DNA of 64,000 nucleotides, taken from assembly GCA_021792365.1 (NCBI GenBank), contig JAJYUT010000002.1, forward strand, positions 1 to 64,000. Reading direction: 5' to 3'. Positions within the stretch are counted from its first letter, which is position 1, and each line of letters begins with the position of its first letter. Made by a program: the position numbers and the translations under genes. Of the stretch, positions 17,426 through 27,237 are shown in pieces. Origin of the DNA: Pseudomonadota bacterium. GTDB taxonomy: Bacteria; Pseudomonadota; Alphaproteobacteria; Dongiales; Dongiaceae. The notes beneath the pieces were generated by a model that was not told the DNA's origin, did not search any database, and was given only the letters and a program-made list of their open reading frames with translations.

Positions 17426-18598
17426 TTACACCTTCACCCACTTGCCATCCCTCGCGGAGGACTTCACGGCAGCTTCGATGAACGTGACGCCGCGAACGCC
17501 ATCCTCGACCGTCGGGAAGGTGACGGCCGGATCGAGCTTCTTTTTCGTGCGCGCGGCGCGGATCGCGGCGGCGATTTCGGTGTAGATGTTAGCGAAGCCC
17601 TCCAGGTAACCCTCCGGATGCCCGGGCGGCACGCGCGTCACGCGCGCGGCGGCTGCATTGGCGCTGGCGGTGGCGCGCGCGACGATCTGCGGCGCCTTGT
17701 TGAGCGGCGACCAGAGGAGCTGGTTGGGGTGTTCCTGCCACCATTCGAGCCCGCCCTTGGTGCCGTAGACCCGGAGCTTCAGGTTGTTCTCATTGCCCGG
17801 CGCCACCTGGCTGGCCCACAGCATGCCTTTCGCGCCGCCCTTGAACCGCATCATGACATGCACGTTGTCGTCCAGCTTGCGGCCCTTCACGAAGCTGGTG
17901 AGGTCGGCGCTCAGCGAGTCCAGTTCCAGGCCGGTCACGAAGCAGGCAAGGTTGTACGCGTGGGTACCGATATCACCCAGGCAGCCGCCGGCGCCGGCGC
18001 GCTTCGGGTCATTGCGCCAGACTGCCTGCTTCTGGCCGGTGTCCTCGATCTTCTCGGTCAGCCAGTCCTGCGGGTATTCCGCCTGCACCACGCGCAGCGC
18101 GCCCAGCTCGCCGGCCTTCACCATGGCGCGGGCGTGCCGCACCATGGGATAGCCGGTGTAGTTGTGGGTGAGGGCGAAGATGCGTCCGCTCTGCTTCACC
18201 GCCTTCTCGAGCGACAGGGCCTCTTTCAGGTTCACGGTGAGCGGCTTATCGCAGATCACGTGGATGCCGGCCTTCAGGAACGCTTTCGCGACCGGTGCAT
18301 GCGTGTCGTTCGGCGTGACGATCGCCACGGCCTCGATGCCATCCGCCCGCCTGGCCTCTTCCTTGGCCATGGTTTCGAAATCGTCATAGATGCGATCGGC
18401 CGCCAGGCCGAGCGCCTGACCTGAGCGTCTTGCCTTCTCCGGCGTCGAGGACAGCGCGCCGGCGACGAAGACGTAGTGGTCATCCATGCGCGCGGCGAGC
18501 CGGTGGACAGCGCCGATAAAGGCGCCTTCGCCGCCGCCGACCATCCCCAGGCGAATCCGTGCGTCCGCGGTCTCGCGGCTGCGGCCTTCGATTGGCAT
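17426..18598 (-). CDS. Gfo/Idh/MocA family oxidoreductase
   Basis: Predicted 390-aa NAD(P)-dependent sugar or polyol dehydrogenase. The N-terminal Rossmann fold begins LGMVGGGEGAFIGAVH (about 17-32) and the family motif appears as CDKPLT in place of the usual EKP. The C-terminal half has the family's beta-sheet domain (LGDIGTHAYNLA). GGGAGGGGG precedes the ATG. It is the last of five co-oriented genes after lacI, xylB, xylA and a TIM-barrel isomerase, so it most likely oxidises or reduces a sugar or sugar alcohol of the same pathway. It ends seven bases from the citryl-CoA lyase gene on the other strand. Confidence 0.9.
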   Translation of the reverse strand: MPIEGRSRETADARIRLGMVGGGEGAFIGAVHRLAARMDDHYVFVAGALSSTPEKARRSGQALGLAADRIYDDFETMAKEEARRADGIEAVAIVTPNDTHAPVAKAFLKAGIHVICDKPLTVNLKEALSLEKAVKQSGRIFALTHNYTGYPMVRHARAMVKAGELGALRVVQAEYPQDWLTEKIEDTGQKQAVWRNDPKRAGAGGCLGDIGTHAYNLACFVTGLELDSLSADLTSFVKGRKLDDNVHVMMRFKGGAKGMLWASQVAPGNENNLKLRVYGTKGGLEWWQEHPNQLLWSPLNKAPQIVARATASANAAAARVTRVPPGHPEGYLEGFANIYTEIAAAIRAARTKKKLDPAVTFPTVEDGVRGVTFIEAAVKSSARDGKWVKV

Positions 18599-18619
18599 GT
18601 CGTTCCCCCTCCCTAATCT

Positions 18620-19681
18620 CTATCGAATGCCAAGCATGCGCCGGTTGGCTTCCAGATCCGCGCCGCCGGCCGCGAAATCGTCGAACGCCTTCTCCGTCAC
18701 GCGGATGATGTGGTCGCGGATGAAGATCGCGCCTTCGCGCGCGCCTTCCTCTGCATCCTTGATGCAGCATTCCCACTCCAGGACCGCCCAGCCCTGGAAG
18801 CCGTATTGCGCGAACTTCGAGAAGATGGCGCGGAAATCGACCTGCCCATCGCCGAGCGAGCGGAAGCGGCCCGCGCGATCGATCCAGGACTGGTAGCCGC
18901 CATAGACGCCGGTCCGGCCGTTGGGATTGAGCTCCGCGTCCTTCACGTGAAACATCTTGATGCGCTCGTGATAGATGTCGATGTATGCGAGGTAATCGAG
19001 CGCCTGCAGGACGAAATGCGACGGATCGTAGAGGATGTTGCAGCGCGGGTGGTTCTTCAATCGCTCCAGGAACATCTCGAAGGTCACGCCGTCATGCAGG
19101 TCCTCGCCCGGATGGACCTCGTAGCAGACGTTGACGCCGACGTCGTCGAACGCGTCGAGGATCGGCTTCCAGCGCTTCGCCAATTCGTCAAACGCGGTCT
19201 CGACCAGGCCTGCCGGCCGCTGCGGCCAGGGATAGAAATACGGCCAGGCCAGCGCGCCGGAGAAGGTAACATGCTCCGTGAGACCCAGGTTCTTCGACGC
19301 CTTGGCCGCCAGCATGAGCTGGTCCACCGCCCATTCCTGCCGCGCCTTGGGATTGCCGCGCACCTTCGGGTCCGCGAAGCCGTCGAACGCAGCGTCATAG
19401 GCGGGATGCACCGCGACAAGCTGGCCCTGCAGATGCGTCGACAGCTCGGTGATCTGGATGCCGTGCTTCGCCGCAACAGCTTTCACGTCGTCGCAATAGC
19501 CCTTGGATTCCGCTGCCTTCTTCAGGTCGAACAGCCGCCCGTCCCAGCTCGGCACCTGCACGCCCTTGAATCCGAGCTTGGCCGCCCAGGCGCAGATCGA
19601 ATCGAATGAATTGAACGGCGGGTTATCGCCGGCATATTGCGCAAGGAAGATCGCCGGTCCCTTGATGGTGGTCATCGCCAT
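18620..19681 (-). CDS. sugar phosphate isomerase/epimerase (xylose isomerase-like TIM barrel)
   Basis: Predicted 353-aa TIM-barrel protein of the AP-endonuclease-2/xylose isomerase-like superfamily, which interconverts sugars or inositol derivatives with a divalent metal. Typical strands are visible: CYEVHPGE near the middle, NILYDPSHFVLQ, and MFHVKDAELNPNGR, then AVLEWECC, which supply Glu/Asp/His metal ligands. The ATG at 19681 follows GGGAGG at proper distance; an upstream frame to 19744 is not needed. It sits between xylA and the Gfo/Idh gene, 21 bases from the latter, and likely acts with it. Confidence 0.87.
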   Translation of the reverse strand: MAMTTIKGPAIFLAQYAGDNPPFNSFDSICAWAAKLGFKGVQVPSWDGRLFDLKKAAESKGYCDDVKAVAAKHGIQITELSTHLQGQLVAVHPAYDAAFDGFADPKVRGNPKARQEWAVDQLMLAAKASKNLGLTEHVTFSGALAWPYFYPWPQRPAGLVETAFDELAKRWKPILDAFDDVGVNVCYEVHPGEDLHDGVTFEMFLERLKNHPRCNILYDPSHFVLQALDYLAYIDIYHERIKMFHVKDAELNPNGRTGVYGGYQSWIDRAGRFRSLGDGQVDFRAIFSKFAQYGFQGWAVLEWECCIKDAEEGAREGAIFIRDHIIRVTEKAFDDFAAGGADLEANRRMLGIR

Positions 19682-19740
19682 GGATTGGTCCTCCCGGAAG
19701 GCGGCCGCGCGGTCTCGCGCCGCGTCGGCCGTATTATGGA

Positions 19741-21054
19741 TCACATATAGCTGTTCACCAGGTTCTCAAGATACTCCTGCTTGCCGGAGCGCGGCTGCGG
19801 CTCGGCATTGCGCGCTTCGACCCGGGCGGCGAGGTCCGCCAGGGAACGGTCGCCCGACAGGATGGCCTTGCCCTCGTCACTGTCCCAGGCGGCGTAGCGC
19901 TGCTTCACATGGCGCGCAAGGGCGCCGTCCTCGATCATCCTCGCCGCGATCAGCAGGCCGCGCGCGCCGACATCCATGCCGCCGATGTGCCCGTAGAGCA
20001 GATCGTCCGGCTCCAGCGATTGCCGGCGGATCTTGGCATCGAAGTTGAGCCCGCCCGTGGTGAAGCCGCCGCCCTGCAGGATGTGGTACATGGCCAGGGC
20101 GCTCTCCGGGATATTGTTCGGGAACTGGTCGGTGTCCCAGCCGAGCTGCGGATCCCCGCGGTTCATGTCGATCGAGCCGAAGATGCCGAGCGCGACCGCC
20201 AGCGCGATCTCATGCTCGAAGGAGTGCCCGGCCAGCGTCGCGTGGTTGTTCTCGATATTGACCTTCACCTCGTTCTCGAGCCCGTAACGCTTCAGAAAAC
20301 CATAGACCGAGGCGACGTCGAAATCATACTGGTGCTTCGTCGGCTCGCGCGGCTTGGGCTCGATGAGGATGGTGCCCTCGAACCCGATCTTCTTCTTGTG
20401 ATCGACGACCAGGGAGAGGAACCGCCCATACTGGTCCATCTCCCGCTTCAGATCGGTGTTGAGCAGAGTCTCATAGCCCTCGCGCCCGCCCCATAGCACG
20501 TAATTGTGGCCGCCCAGTTCGTGCGTGACCTCCAGCACGTTCTTCACCTGCGCGGCCGCGTAGGTGAAGATCTCCGGGTCCGGGTTGGTGGCGGCGCCCG
20601 CCATGTAGCGCCGGTTGGAGAACAGGTTGGCGGTGCCCCACAGCAGGCCGATCTTGTTTTGCTCCATCTTGCGCGCGAAGATTTCGGCGATCTGCCGCAC
20701 GTTGCGATTGGATTCCGCAATGGTGGCGCCCTCCGGCGCGACGTCCCGATCGTGGAAGGTGAAGAACGGCACGCGCAGCAGGCGGAACATCTCGAATGCA
20801 ACGTCGGCCTTTTGCCGCGCCATCTGCATCGGGTCGCTGCCCTGCATCCAGGGCCGCTGGAAGCTGTCGCCGCCGAACGGGTCGGTGCCGGGCCAGACGA
20901 AGCTGTGCCAGTAGCAGACGGCGAAGCGCATGTGATCCTCCATGCGCTTGCCCAGCACCGTCTTGTCCGGGTCGTAGTATTTGAAGGCGAGGGGGTTCTT
21001 GGAGCCCGGCCCCTCATAGGGGATCGGTTGTTCCGGTCCGAAGAACTTGGTCAT
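19741..21054 (-). CDS. xylA: xylose isomerase
   Basis: Predicted 437-aa cytosolic xylose isomerase (D-xylose to D-xylulose), matching the length of the class II enzymes. The catalytic H101 and D104 lie in FTFHDRD; the metal and substrate motifs [34 protein letters not shown] and [14 protein letters not shown] are intact, and the end domain has [10 protein letters not shown]. The ATG at 21054 overlaps the xylB stop as ATGA and is preceded by a strong AGGAGG, so translation is probably coupled. The product feeds the xylulokinase encoded just upstream. Confidence 0.97.
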   Translation of the reverse strand: MTKFFGPEQPIPYEGPGSKNPLAFKYYDPDKTVLGKRMEDHMRFAVCYWHSFVWPGTDPFGGDSFQRPWMQGSDPMQMARQKADVAFEMFRLLRVPFFTFHDRDVAPEGATIAESNRNVRQIAEIFARKMEQNKIGLLWGTANLFSNRRYMAGAATNPDPEIFTYAAAQVKNVLEVTHELGGHNYVLWGGREGYETLLNTDLKREMDQYGRFLSLVVDHKKKIGFEGTILIEPKPREPTKHQYDFDVASVYGFLKRYGLENEVKVNIENNHATLAGHSFEHEIALAVALGIFGSIDMNRGDPQLGWDTDQFPNNIPESALAMYHILQGGGFTTGGLNFDAKIRRQSLEPDDLLYGHIGGMDVGARGLLIAARMIEDGALARHVKQRYAAWDSDEGKAILSGDRSLADLAARVEARNAEPQPRSGKQEYLENLVNSYM

Positions 21055-22508
21055 CGGGTCGCCTCCTTGATGGCGGGGTAGAGCTTGCGATACCTGGCGT
21101 AGGATGCGGCATAGGAATCGCGCAAGGCGGCGCGCGGCTCCAGCGTCTCGACGCGCCGCGGCGGCTTGCAGACGGCGGAGGGCGATTCTCCCGTCGCCGC
21201 CATGCGGCCAAGCAAGGCAGCGCCCATGGCGCCGCTGACCTCGCTGTCGGCCAGGCGATTGACCGGCAGGTCGAGCACGTTCGCCATGATCGCGAGCCAC
21301 AGCCGCGAGCGTGCCCCGCCGCCAATCGCATCAATGGATTTGAGGTTCGTGCCGGCCGCCCGCAGCGCCTCCAGGCAATCGCGCATGGCGAAGGCGACGC
21401 CTTCCATCACCGCTTCAGTCAATGTGCCGCGCCACGCATCGTGTGCCAGACCGACAAAGGCGCCGCGAATATCCGCATCGTTGTGCGGCGTGCGCTCGCC
21501 GGATAGGTACGGCAGGAAAAGAACGGAGCTCGGCCTCTCGAGCGTGTCGCCGAGCTCCTGCAACAGCTCCGGCGCGCCGACGCCGACGACGCTCGAAAGC
21601 CAGGACAGGCAGGACGCGGCCGACAGGATCACTCCCATCTGATGCCAGGTGTCGGGCACGCAATGGCAGAAGGCATGGACCGCCGCCTTGGGATTGGGCG
21701 CGAAGCCGGCCGTCGTCGCCCACAACACGCCGGAGGTGCCGAGCGAGACGAACGCGTCGCCCGCATGGATCGCGCCCAAAGCCACGGCGCCGGCGGCATT
21801 GTCGCCGGCGCTGCCGGCGATCACCGGCGGCTTCGCCATGCCCCAGCGCTTCGCCAGGTCTGCATGCAGCGTGCCGGCTGGCGCGTTGCCTTCCACCAGA
21901 TCCGGCATGTGGTCACGCGACAGATCGGTGGCGGCCAGCGCTGCGTTCGACCAGGCCCGCTTGCCGACATCAAGCCACAACGTGCCGGCCGCATCGGACA
22001 TGTCCTCGAAGAGCGCGCCACTGAGCCGATAGCGGAGATAAGCCTTGGGCAGCAGGATTTTCGCGACGCGCGCAAAGGTCGCCGGCTCGTGCTTCTTCAC
22101 CCACATCAGCTTGGGCGCGGTGAAACCTGGCATAGCTGGGTTGCCCGTGATGCGGCCGAGGTCGGGCAGCTTTCCTTCCAGCTCGCGGCATTCCTCCGCG
22201 GAGCGCACGTCGTTCCACAGAATGCACGGGCGTAGCACCGCGCCGCTCTTGTCCAGCAGGGTCGCACCATGCATCTGGCCGGATAAGCCGATGCCGCACA
22301 CAGCCGCCATTTCGCGCGGCGCCTGCCGCGCCAGAGTGTCGAGCGCGGCAAGGGTGGCCTGGTACCAGCTTTCCGGATCCTGCTCGGAATGGCCGGGTGC
22401 GGGGCGGCTGACCTGCAGAGGCTCCGATGCCGTCGCGATGAGGCGGCCATCCTCGCCGATCAAAACGCTCTTGATCGAAGATGTGCCGAGGTCGATGCCG
22501 ATGAACAT
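21051..22508 (-). CDS. xylB: xylulokinase
   Basis: Predicted 485-aa FGGY-family carbohydrate kinase. It starts [16 protein letters not shown], carries [12 protein letters not shown] (substrate contact), [17 protein letters not shown] (catalytic Asp and phosphate motif) and the C-terminal [19 protein letters not shown] adenine motif. Phosphorylation of D-xylulose to the 5-phosphate is inferred from the adjoining xylA. It begins 13 bases after the regulator gene, and its stop codon overlaps the xylA start. Confidence 0.95.
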   Translation of the reverse strand: MFIGIDLGTSSIKSVLIGEDGRLIATASEPLQVSRPAPGHSEQDPESWYQATLAALDTLARQAPREMAAVCGIGLSGQMHGATLLDKSGAVLRPCILWNDVRSAEECRELEGKLPDLGRITGNPAMPGFTAPKLMWVKKHEPATFARVAKILLPKAYLRYRLSGALFEDMSDAAGTLWLDVGKRAWSNAALAATDLSRDHMPDLVEGNAPAGTLHADLAKRWGMAKPPVIAGSAGDNAAGAVALGAIHAGDAFVSLGTSGVLWATTAGFAPNPKAAVHAFCHCVPDTWHQMGVILSAASCLSWLSSVVGVGAPELLQELGDTLERPSSVLFLPYLSGERTPHNDADIRGAFVGLAHDAWRGTLTEAVMEGVAFAMRDCLEALRAAGTNLKSIDAIGGGARSRLWLAIMANVLDLPVNRLADSEVSGAMGAALLGRMAATGESPSAVCKPPRRVETLEPRAALRDSYAASYARYRKLYPAIKEATR

Positions 22509-22521
22509 GAATGCGCCCGGA

Positions 22522-23559
22522 TCAGGGAAGATTGTCGCGCAGGAAAATGTCGATCCGGATCCGCTCCTGGTCGTCGATCACCGCCTGATTGGTGCAGCGC
22601 GCCAGCAGGATGCGCGCGGCGGAGCGTGCTTCATGTCCCGGGTCCTGGTTGATGATCGCCGCCATGGTGCCGTCAATCAGATAGCGCCGGGAGAAATCCG
22701 TCAACTCGTGCGCGATGAACACGACCTCGCGCGCGCGGCCCGCCGCCTGCACGGCCTCGGCGATGCCGCGGTTGCCGGCACCGACCGAGTAGATGCCGAC
22801 GAGGTCCGGCTGCTCGGCCAGCAGCTTGTCCGTCACCTGCCGGCAGCGCTGGGTGTCGTCGCGTCCCTCCAACGCGGGCAGGACATGGAGATGCGGATAT
22901 TCCGAGGCGATGACCTGCTGAAACCCGAACATCCGCTCCGCATGGTCGCGCAGCGCGAGGCTGCCCGCGATGATCCCGACCGGCCCCTTGCGCCGCCCGG
23001 AGAAGCGCCCCATCAGCGTGGCGGCCGTGCGGCCCGCGGCGGAATTGTCGATCCCGACATAGCGATGGCGGCGCGAGTTCGGCACGTCGGAGACGAGCGT
23101 CACCACAGCCATGCCCGCTTCCACCATCGCGTCGATCGCATCGCGCACCACCGGGTGATCGAGCGCGACGGTCGCCACGCCGTGGTAGCGGCCGATCAAC
23201 CCGCGCAGGGTATCGGCCAGCACATGCGGATCGAACACGTCGACGCGCACCAGGTCGCCGAAGGCCTGCTGCTCGGCGAGTGCTATCAATGTGCGCTCCG
23301 CCTGCGCCGCCAGCAGGCTCATGAAACTGTTGGTACCGGTCGGCAGCACGAAGCAGACCTGGTACTGGATGCCGCGTGCCAGACGCACGGCAGCGGGATC
23401 GGGCCGGTATCCGAGACGGATGAGCGATTGCTCCACGCGCTCCAGCGTCCGTGGGCTGACACCGGGCCGCCGGTTGAGCACGCGGTCGACGGTGGCGAGA
23501 CTGACGCCCGCAGCCTCCGCCACATCCACCAGGGTTGTCCGCCGATGTCGGTTCGACAT
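22522..23559 (-). CDS. LacI-family transcriptional regulator
   Basis: Predicted 345-aa repressor-type regulator. The helix-turn-helix lies at about residues 10-29 (LVDVAEAAGVSLATVDRVLN), followed by the hinge helix and a periplasmic-binding-protein-like sugar domain (VGIDNSAAGRTAATLM, VGIIAGS). It is the first gene of the xyl operon, directly upstream of xylB, and divergent from the ABC/Dha operon. It therefore probably controls both arms and itself through the 386-bp region between them. The inducer is likely a sugar or sugar phosphate, identity unknown. Confidence 0.92.
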   Translation of the reverse strand: MSNRHRRTTLVDVAEAAGVSLATVDRVLNRRPGVSPRTLERVEQSLIRLGYRPDPAAVRLARGIQYQVCFVLPTGTNSFMSLLAAQAERTLIALAEQQAFGDLVRVDVFDPHVLADTLRGLIGRYHGVATVALDHPVVRDAIDAMVEAGMAVVTLVSDVPNSRRHRYVGIDNSAAGRTAATLMGRFSGRRKGPVGIIAGSLALRDHAERMFGFQQVIASEYPHLHVLPALEGRDDTQRCRQVTDKLLAEQPDLVGIYSVGAGNRGIAEAVQAAGRAREVVFIAHELTDFSRRYLIDGTMAAIINQDPGHEARSAARILLARCTNQAVIDDQERIRIDIFLRDNLP

Positions 23560-23652
23560 GCGCGCACCTTGCCGATGCTCGTTGACGTGCGCAACTCATT
23601 TCTGAGGGAAATACCTCAGGCACTTTGATGTGATGTTGAGTGAGTGTGTTCG

Positions 23653-23661
23653 ATGTTTAGT
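23653..23661 (+). promoter_or_regulatory. distal ATGTTTAGT box, candidate operator
   Basis: An exact copy of the nine-base box that also forms both arms of the inverted repeat at 23771-23801. It lies 118 bases upstream of that repeat and 94 bases from the lacI-type start, so it may serve the minus-strand promoter or looping between sites. Regulator identity is inferred. Confidence 0.42.
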
Positions 23662-23765
23662 TCAGCGTGACGCAGGCGGCGCGTGAGCGATCTCACCAAC
23701 ATCCATTATTGCTGCACTGCAGCGCAAATTAGAACGCAGAGTGTCCTGGTCGAACGAAATGTTCA

Positions 23766-23801
23766 TTGCAATGTTTAGTATCATTCTGTAACACTAAACA
23801 T
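23766..23801 (+). promoter_or_regulatory. inverted ATGTTTAGT/ACTAAACAT operator overlapping a weak promoter
   Basis: ATGTTTAGT at 23771-23779 and its exact reverse complement at 23793-23801 flank 13 bases, giving a centre-to-centre spacing of 22 bases, two helical turns. A related ATGTTCATT begins at 23759. TTGCAA (23766-23771) and TAACAC (23789-23794), 17 bases apart, could be a weak promoter for the transporter operon, which the repeat would cover. The LacI-type protein encoded alongside is the obvious candidate binder; no other regulator gene is adjacent. Confidence 0.55.
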
Positions 23802-23945
23802 CACGACGAGGCCGCTTGAGACCAGTCAGGGTGCGGCAGCGGCGGCATCGACAAGAACAGCCCAGCCACGGCCAAGTGGACGGGGTTGGGACCTTCCGGC
23901 GGCAGGGCGTCGGGAGCGGGATCTCAACAGTGGGAGGAACTCCAG

Positions 23946-25262
23946 ATGAAGAAGCTATTGGCGAGCGCGAGCGCGCTGGCCGCGATCGTCGCTTTGGCGC
24001 CGACCGGCGCGGCACAGGCCGACGAGTTGACGTTGTGCTGGGCCGCATGGGACCCGGCCAATGCCTTGGTCGAGTTGTCCAAGGACTTCGAGAAGGCGAG
24101 CGGCACGACGATGAAATACGAGTTCGTGCCGTGGCCGAACTTCGCCGACCGCATGCTCAACGAACTGAATTCCGGCGGCAAGCTGTGCGATCTGCTGATC
24201 GGCGATTCCCAGTGGATCGGCGGCTCCGCCGAGAACGGCTATTACGTGAAGCTGAATGATTTCTTCGACAAGGAAGGAATCAAGATGTCGGACTTCGCGG
24301 ATGCCACGGTCTACGCCTACTCGACCTGGCCGAAGGGTTCGCCGAACTACTGGGCGCTGCCGGCGATGGGCGATGCCAACGCCTGGTTCTATCGCAAGGA
24401 CTGGTTCGAGAATCCCGAGATCGCCGGCGAGTTCAAGGCGAAGCACAATCGTGACCTGGCGCCACCCAAGACCTGGACCGAGTTCAAGGAAGTCGCGCAG
24501 TTCTTCCAGGGCCGCCAGATCGACGGCAAGACGGTCTACGGTGCCGCGATCTTCACCGAGCGTGCATCGGAAGGGATCACCATGGGCGCCACCTCGGCGC
24601 TCTATCCGTACGGCTTCAAATACGAGAACACGCCCGGGAAATACGACATGGAAGGGGCGGTGAACTCGGCCGATGCGGTCGCTGGTCTCGAAATGTACAA
24701 GGAGATCTACGAGTGCTGCACACCTCCGGGCTACACCGATAGCTACATGGGTGAAGGCCTCGACGCCTTCAAATCCGGCCAGGTCGCAATGATGATGAAC
24801 TGGTTCGCCTTCATGCCGGGCATGGTGAAGGACGAGCAGGTCGGCAAGGTCACCGGCTTCTTCGTCAATCCCTCGCAGAAGGTAGCCGCCTCGACGCTCG
24901 GCGGGCAGGGCATCTCGGTCGTTGCCAACACCGACAACATGGAAGGCGCGCTCGCCTACGTCAAATGGTTCGCGCAACCCGACGTGCAGAAGAAGTGGTG
25001 GGCGCTCGGCGGCTATGCCTGCCACAAGGCGGTGTTGAACGATCCGAGCTTCAAGGACTCGCAGCCTTTCGCCGCGCAGTTCCTCGAAGCGATGGGCGGC
25101 GTGCAGGACTTCTGGCAGGAGCCGGCCTATGCCTCGCTCCTGCAGGCCATGCAGAGGCGCATGCATGACTACGTCGTCGCCGACAAGGGCACGGCCAAGG
25201 AGGCCCTCGACGGCCTCATCCAGGACTGGACTGCGATCTTCGAGGAAGAAGGCAAGCTCTAG
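23946..25262 (+). CDS. carbohydrate ABC transporter substrate-binding protein (CUT1 type)
   Basis: Predicted 438-aa periplasmic sugar- or polyol-binding protein. A Sec signal peptide covers residues 1-25 (cleavage after AQA), then LTLCWAAWDPANALVEL and the family 1 binding-protein fold with CDLLIGDSQWIGG and ALPAMGDANAWFYRKDWF. The ATG at 23946 follows GGGAGG. It is shorter than the glycerol-binding protein GlpV of rhizobia as I recall it (about 570 aa), so glycerol is not assumed. It opens an eleven-gene operon running to dhaK. The ligand is unknown; DhaKLM downstream suggests a substrate yielding a short keto-sugar such as dihydroxyacetone or erythrulose. Confidence 0.92.
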   Translation: MKKLLASASALAAIVALAPTGAAQADELTLCWAAWDPANALVELSKDFEKASGTTMKYEFVPWPNFADRMLNELNSGGKLCDLLIGDSQWIGGSAENGYYVKLNDFFDKEGIKMSDFADATVYAYSTWPKGSPNYWALPAMGDANAWFYRKDWFENPEIAGEFKAKHNRDLAPPKTWTEFKEVAQFFQGRQIDGKTVYGAAIFTERASEGITMGATSALYPYGFKYENTPGKYDMEGAVNSADAVAGLEMYKEIYECCTPPGYTDSYMGEGLDAFKSGQVAMMMNWFAFMPGMVKDEQVGKVTGFFVNPSQKVAASTLGGQGISVVANTDNMEGALAYVKWFAQPDVQKKWWALGGYACHKAVLNDPSFKDSQPFAAQFLEAMGGVQDFWQEPAYASLLQAMQRRMHDYVVADKGTAKEALDGLIQDWTAIFEEEGKL

Positions 25263-25333
25263 CAGTTCGATTTACTCCCGTGCAGGCATCTCCGGACCCC
25301 ACATCCGGAGATGCCGCTGGAGCCAGGACCCGA

Positions 25334-26287
25334 ATGCCCGATATGAACGCCATCGCAGACCGCGTCGCGAGCGCGACACCGCCACATGTAGGAAAGGCGA
25401 TCAGGGGCCTCTCCGACCGGTCGATCGCCTGGATCTTCGTCGCGCCGACCATGATCCTGCTGCTGGCGATCAACATCTTTCCGCTGATCTGGACGGTCTA
25501 TCTGTCCTTCACGAACTACGCTTCGAACCGGCCCAACCGGGCGGTCGTGAACGTCGGCCTCAAATGGTACCAGGACATCCTGAGCTCGCCGGAGGTCTGG
25601 GCGGCGATGCAGGCGACGGCCCATTTCGTGTTCTGGACCATCTTCTTCCAGACGCTGATCGGCTTCGGTCTCGCCTATCTCATCGACCGCAAGTTCCGCG
25701 GCCACGCCTTCTGGACGACCATCATCCTCATCCCGATGATGCTGTCGCCGGCGGTAGTCGGCAATTTCTGGAAGTTCCTCTATCAGCCGCAGATCGGCCT
25801 GTTCAACTACGTCATTTCCTTCTTCACCGGCATCCCGCCGTCCTCATTCGAGATGCTCGGCTCCGTCACGCTTGCGCCCTGGGCCATCGTGATCGTCGAT
25901 ACCTGGATGTGGACGCCCTATGTGATGCTGATCTGCCTCGCTGGCTTGCGGTCAATCCCGGACTACATCTATGAAGCGGCGGAGGTTGATCGCGCCTCCA
26001 AGTGGCGGCAGTTCTGGTCCATCACCCTGCCCATGGCGCTGCCCTTCATCATGCTGGCGGTGCTGTTCCGCGGCATCGAGAACTTCAAGATGTTCGACAT
26101 GGTGGTGCTGCTGACCGGCGGCGGCCCGGGCTCCACCACGGAGCTCGCCTCGATAACGCTCAAGCGCCAGGCGTTCGAGGCGTATCGCACGGGCTATTCC
26201 TCGGCCTTCGCGATCATCCTGTTCGTTGTCGTCTTCGGGCTGGCGAACATCTATGTCCGGGCGTTGAACAAGGTGAAGCAGCGATGA
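25334..26287 (+). CDS. carbohydrate ABC transporter permease 1
   Basis: Predicted 317-aa MalF-type inner-membrane permease. About six spans are visible, starting with IAWIFVAPTMILLLAINIFP, and an EAA loop near the C-terminal third (YEAAEVDRASKWRQFWSITL) docks to the ATPases. The ATG at 25334 with AGGA upstream is chosen; a GTG at 25280 would add 18 polar residues. Its stop overlaps the next permease start as ATGA. Confidence 0.93.
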   Translation: MPDMNAIADRVASATPPHVGKAIRGLSDRSIAWIFVAPTMILLLAINIFPLIWTVYLSFTNYASNRPNRAVVNVGLKWYQDILSSPEVWAAMQATAHFVFWTIFFQTLIGFGLAYLIDRKFRGHAFWTTIILIPMMLSPAVVGNFWKFLYQPQIGLFNYVISFFTGIPPSSFEMLGSVTLAPWAIVIVDTWMWTPYVMLICLAGLRSIPDYIYEAAEVDRASKWRQFWSITLPMALPFIMLAVLFRGIENFKMFDMVVLLTGGGPGSTTELASITLKRQAFEAYRTGYSSAFAIILFVVVFGLANIYVRALNKVKQR

Positions 26288-27237
26288 GTGGCGCCAGCAC
26301 TGCCCATTCGGTCGTGGAACCGTCCGCCGCCACCAAGCGGATCGCCGCCTTCCTGGTGATCCTCTACGCGGTCATCACCATGGTGCCGTTGGCCTGGATC
26401 TTCGCCACAGCCTGGAAGACGCCGCCCGATTCGATCGCCTATCCGCCGAAGGTCGTGTTCGACCCGTCGCTGGAGGGGTATTGCAACCTCTTCACCACCC
26501 GCAGCCGGCAGACCCAGGATTACATTGCCGAGCTTGGGCCGCCGCAGGGCACCTGCGACACCGTCACGCGCCAGCGCGAGATGGTGATCGTCGGCCCGTC
26601 GAACTACGTGCCGCGCTTCATCAACTCGCTCATCATCGCCTTCGGATCGACCTTCCTGGCGGTCTCGTTGGGCGTGTTCGCGGCCTATGCCTTCTCGCGG
26701 TTCAAGATCCCGCTCAAGGACGACCTGCTGTTCTTCATCCTGTCCACGCGCATGATGCCGCCGATCGCGGTGGCGATCCCGATCTACCTCATGTATCGCG
26801 AGGTTGGCCTCAGCGATTCCGCGCTCGGCATGATCCTGCTCTACACGGCGGTGAACGTGTCGCTGGCCGTCTGGCTGCTCAAGGGCTTCATCGACGAGAT
26901 TCCGCGGGAATACGAGGAAGCCGCGATGATCGACGGCTATACGCGGCTGCAGGCGTTTTTCAAGGTCGTGCTGCCGCAGGCCGCGACCGGCATCGCCGCC
27001 ACCTCGATCTTCTCCCTGATCTTCGCCTGGAACGAATACGCGTTCGCGGTCCTGCTGACCTCGGGCACGGCACAGACGGCGCCGCCCTTCATCCCGACCA
27101 TCATCGGCGAGGGCGGGATGGATTGGCCGGCGGTCGGCGCGGGAACGACCCTGTTCCTGATCCCGGTCGTCGTCTTCACCGTGCTGTTGCGCAAGCACCT
27201 GCTGCGCGGCATCACCTTCGGCGCGGTGCGGAAATGA
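26284..27237 (+). CDS. carbohydrate ABC transporter permease 2
   Basis: Predicted 317-aa MalG-type inner-membrane permease. The first span is IAAFLVILYAVITMVPLAWI, and the EAA loop reads YEEAAMIDGYTRLQAFFKVV. A periplasmic insertion of about 60 residues between the first and second spans (about 50-110, with two cysteines) is longer than in many MalG proteins. Start and stop overlap neighbouring genes as ATGA, indicating tight translational coupling in the operon. Confidence 0.93.
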   Translation: MSGASTAHSVVEPSAATKRIAAFLVILYAVITMVPLAWIFATAWKTPPDSIAYPPKVVFDPSLEGYCNLFTTRSRQTQDYIAELGPPQGTCDTVTRQREMVIVGPSNYVPRFINSLIIAFGSTFLAVSLGVFAAYAFSRFKIPLKDDLLFFILSTRMMPPIAVAIPIYLMYREVGLSDSALGMILLYTAVNVSLAVWLLKGFIDEIPREYEEAAMIDGYTRLQAFFKVVLPQAATGIAATSIFSLIFAWNEYAFAVLLTSGTAQTAPPFIPTIIGEGGMDWPAVGAGTTLFLIPVVVFTVLLRKHLLRGITFGAVRK

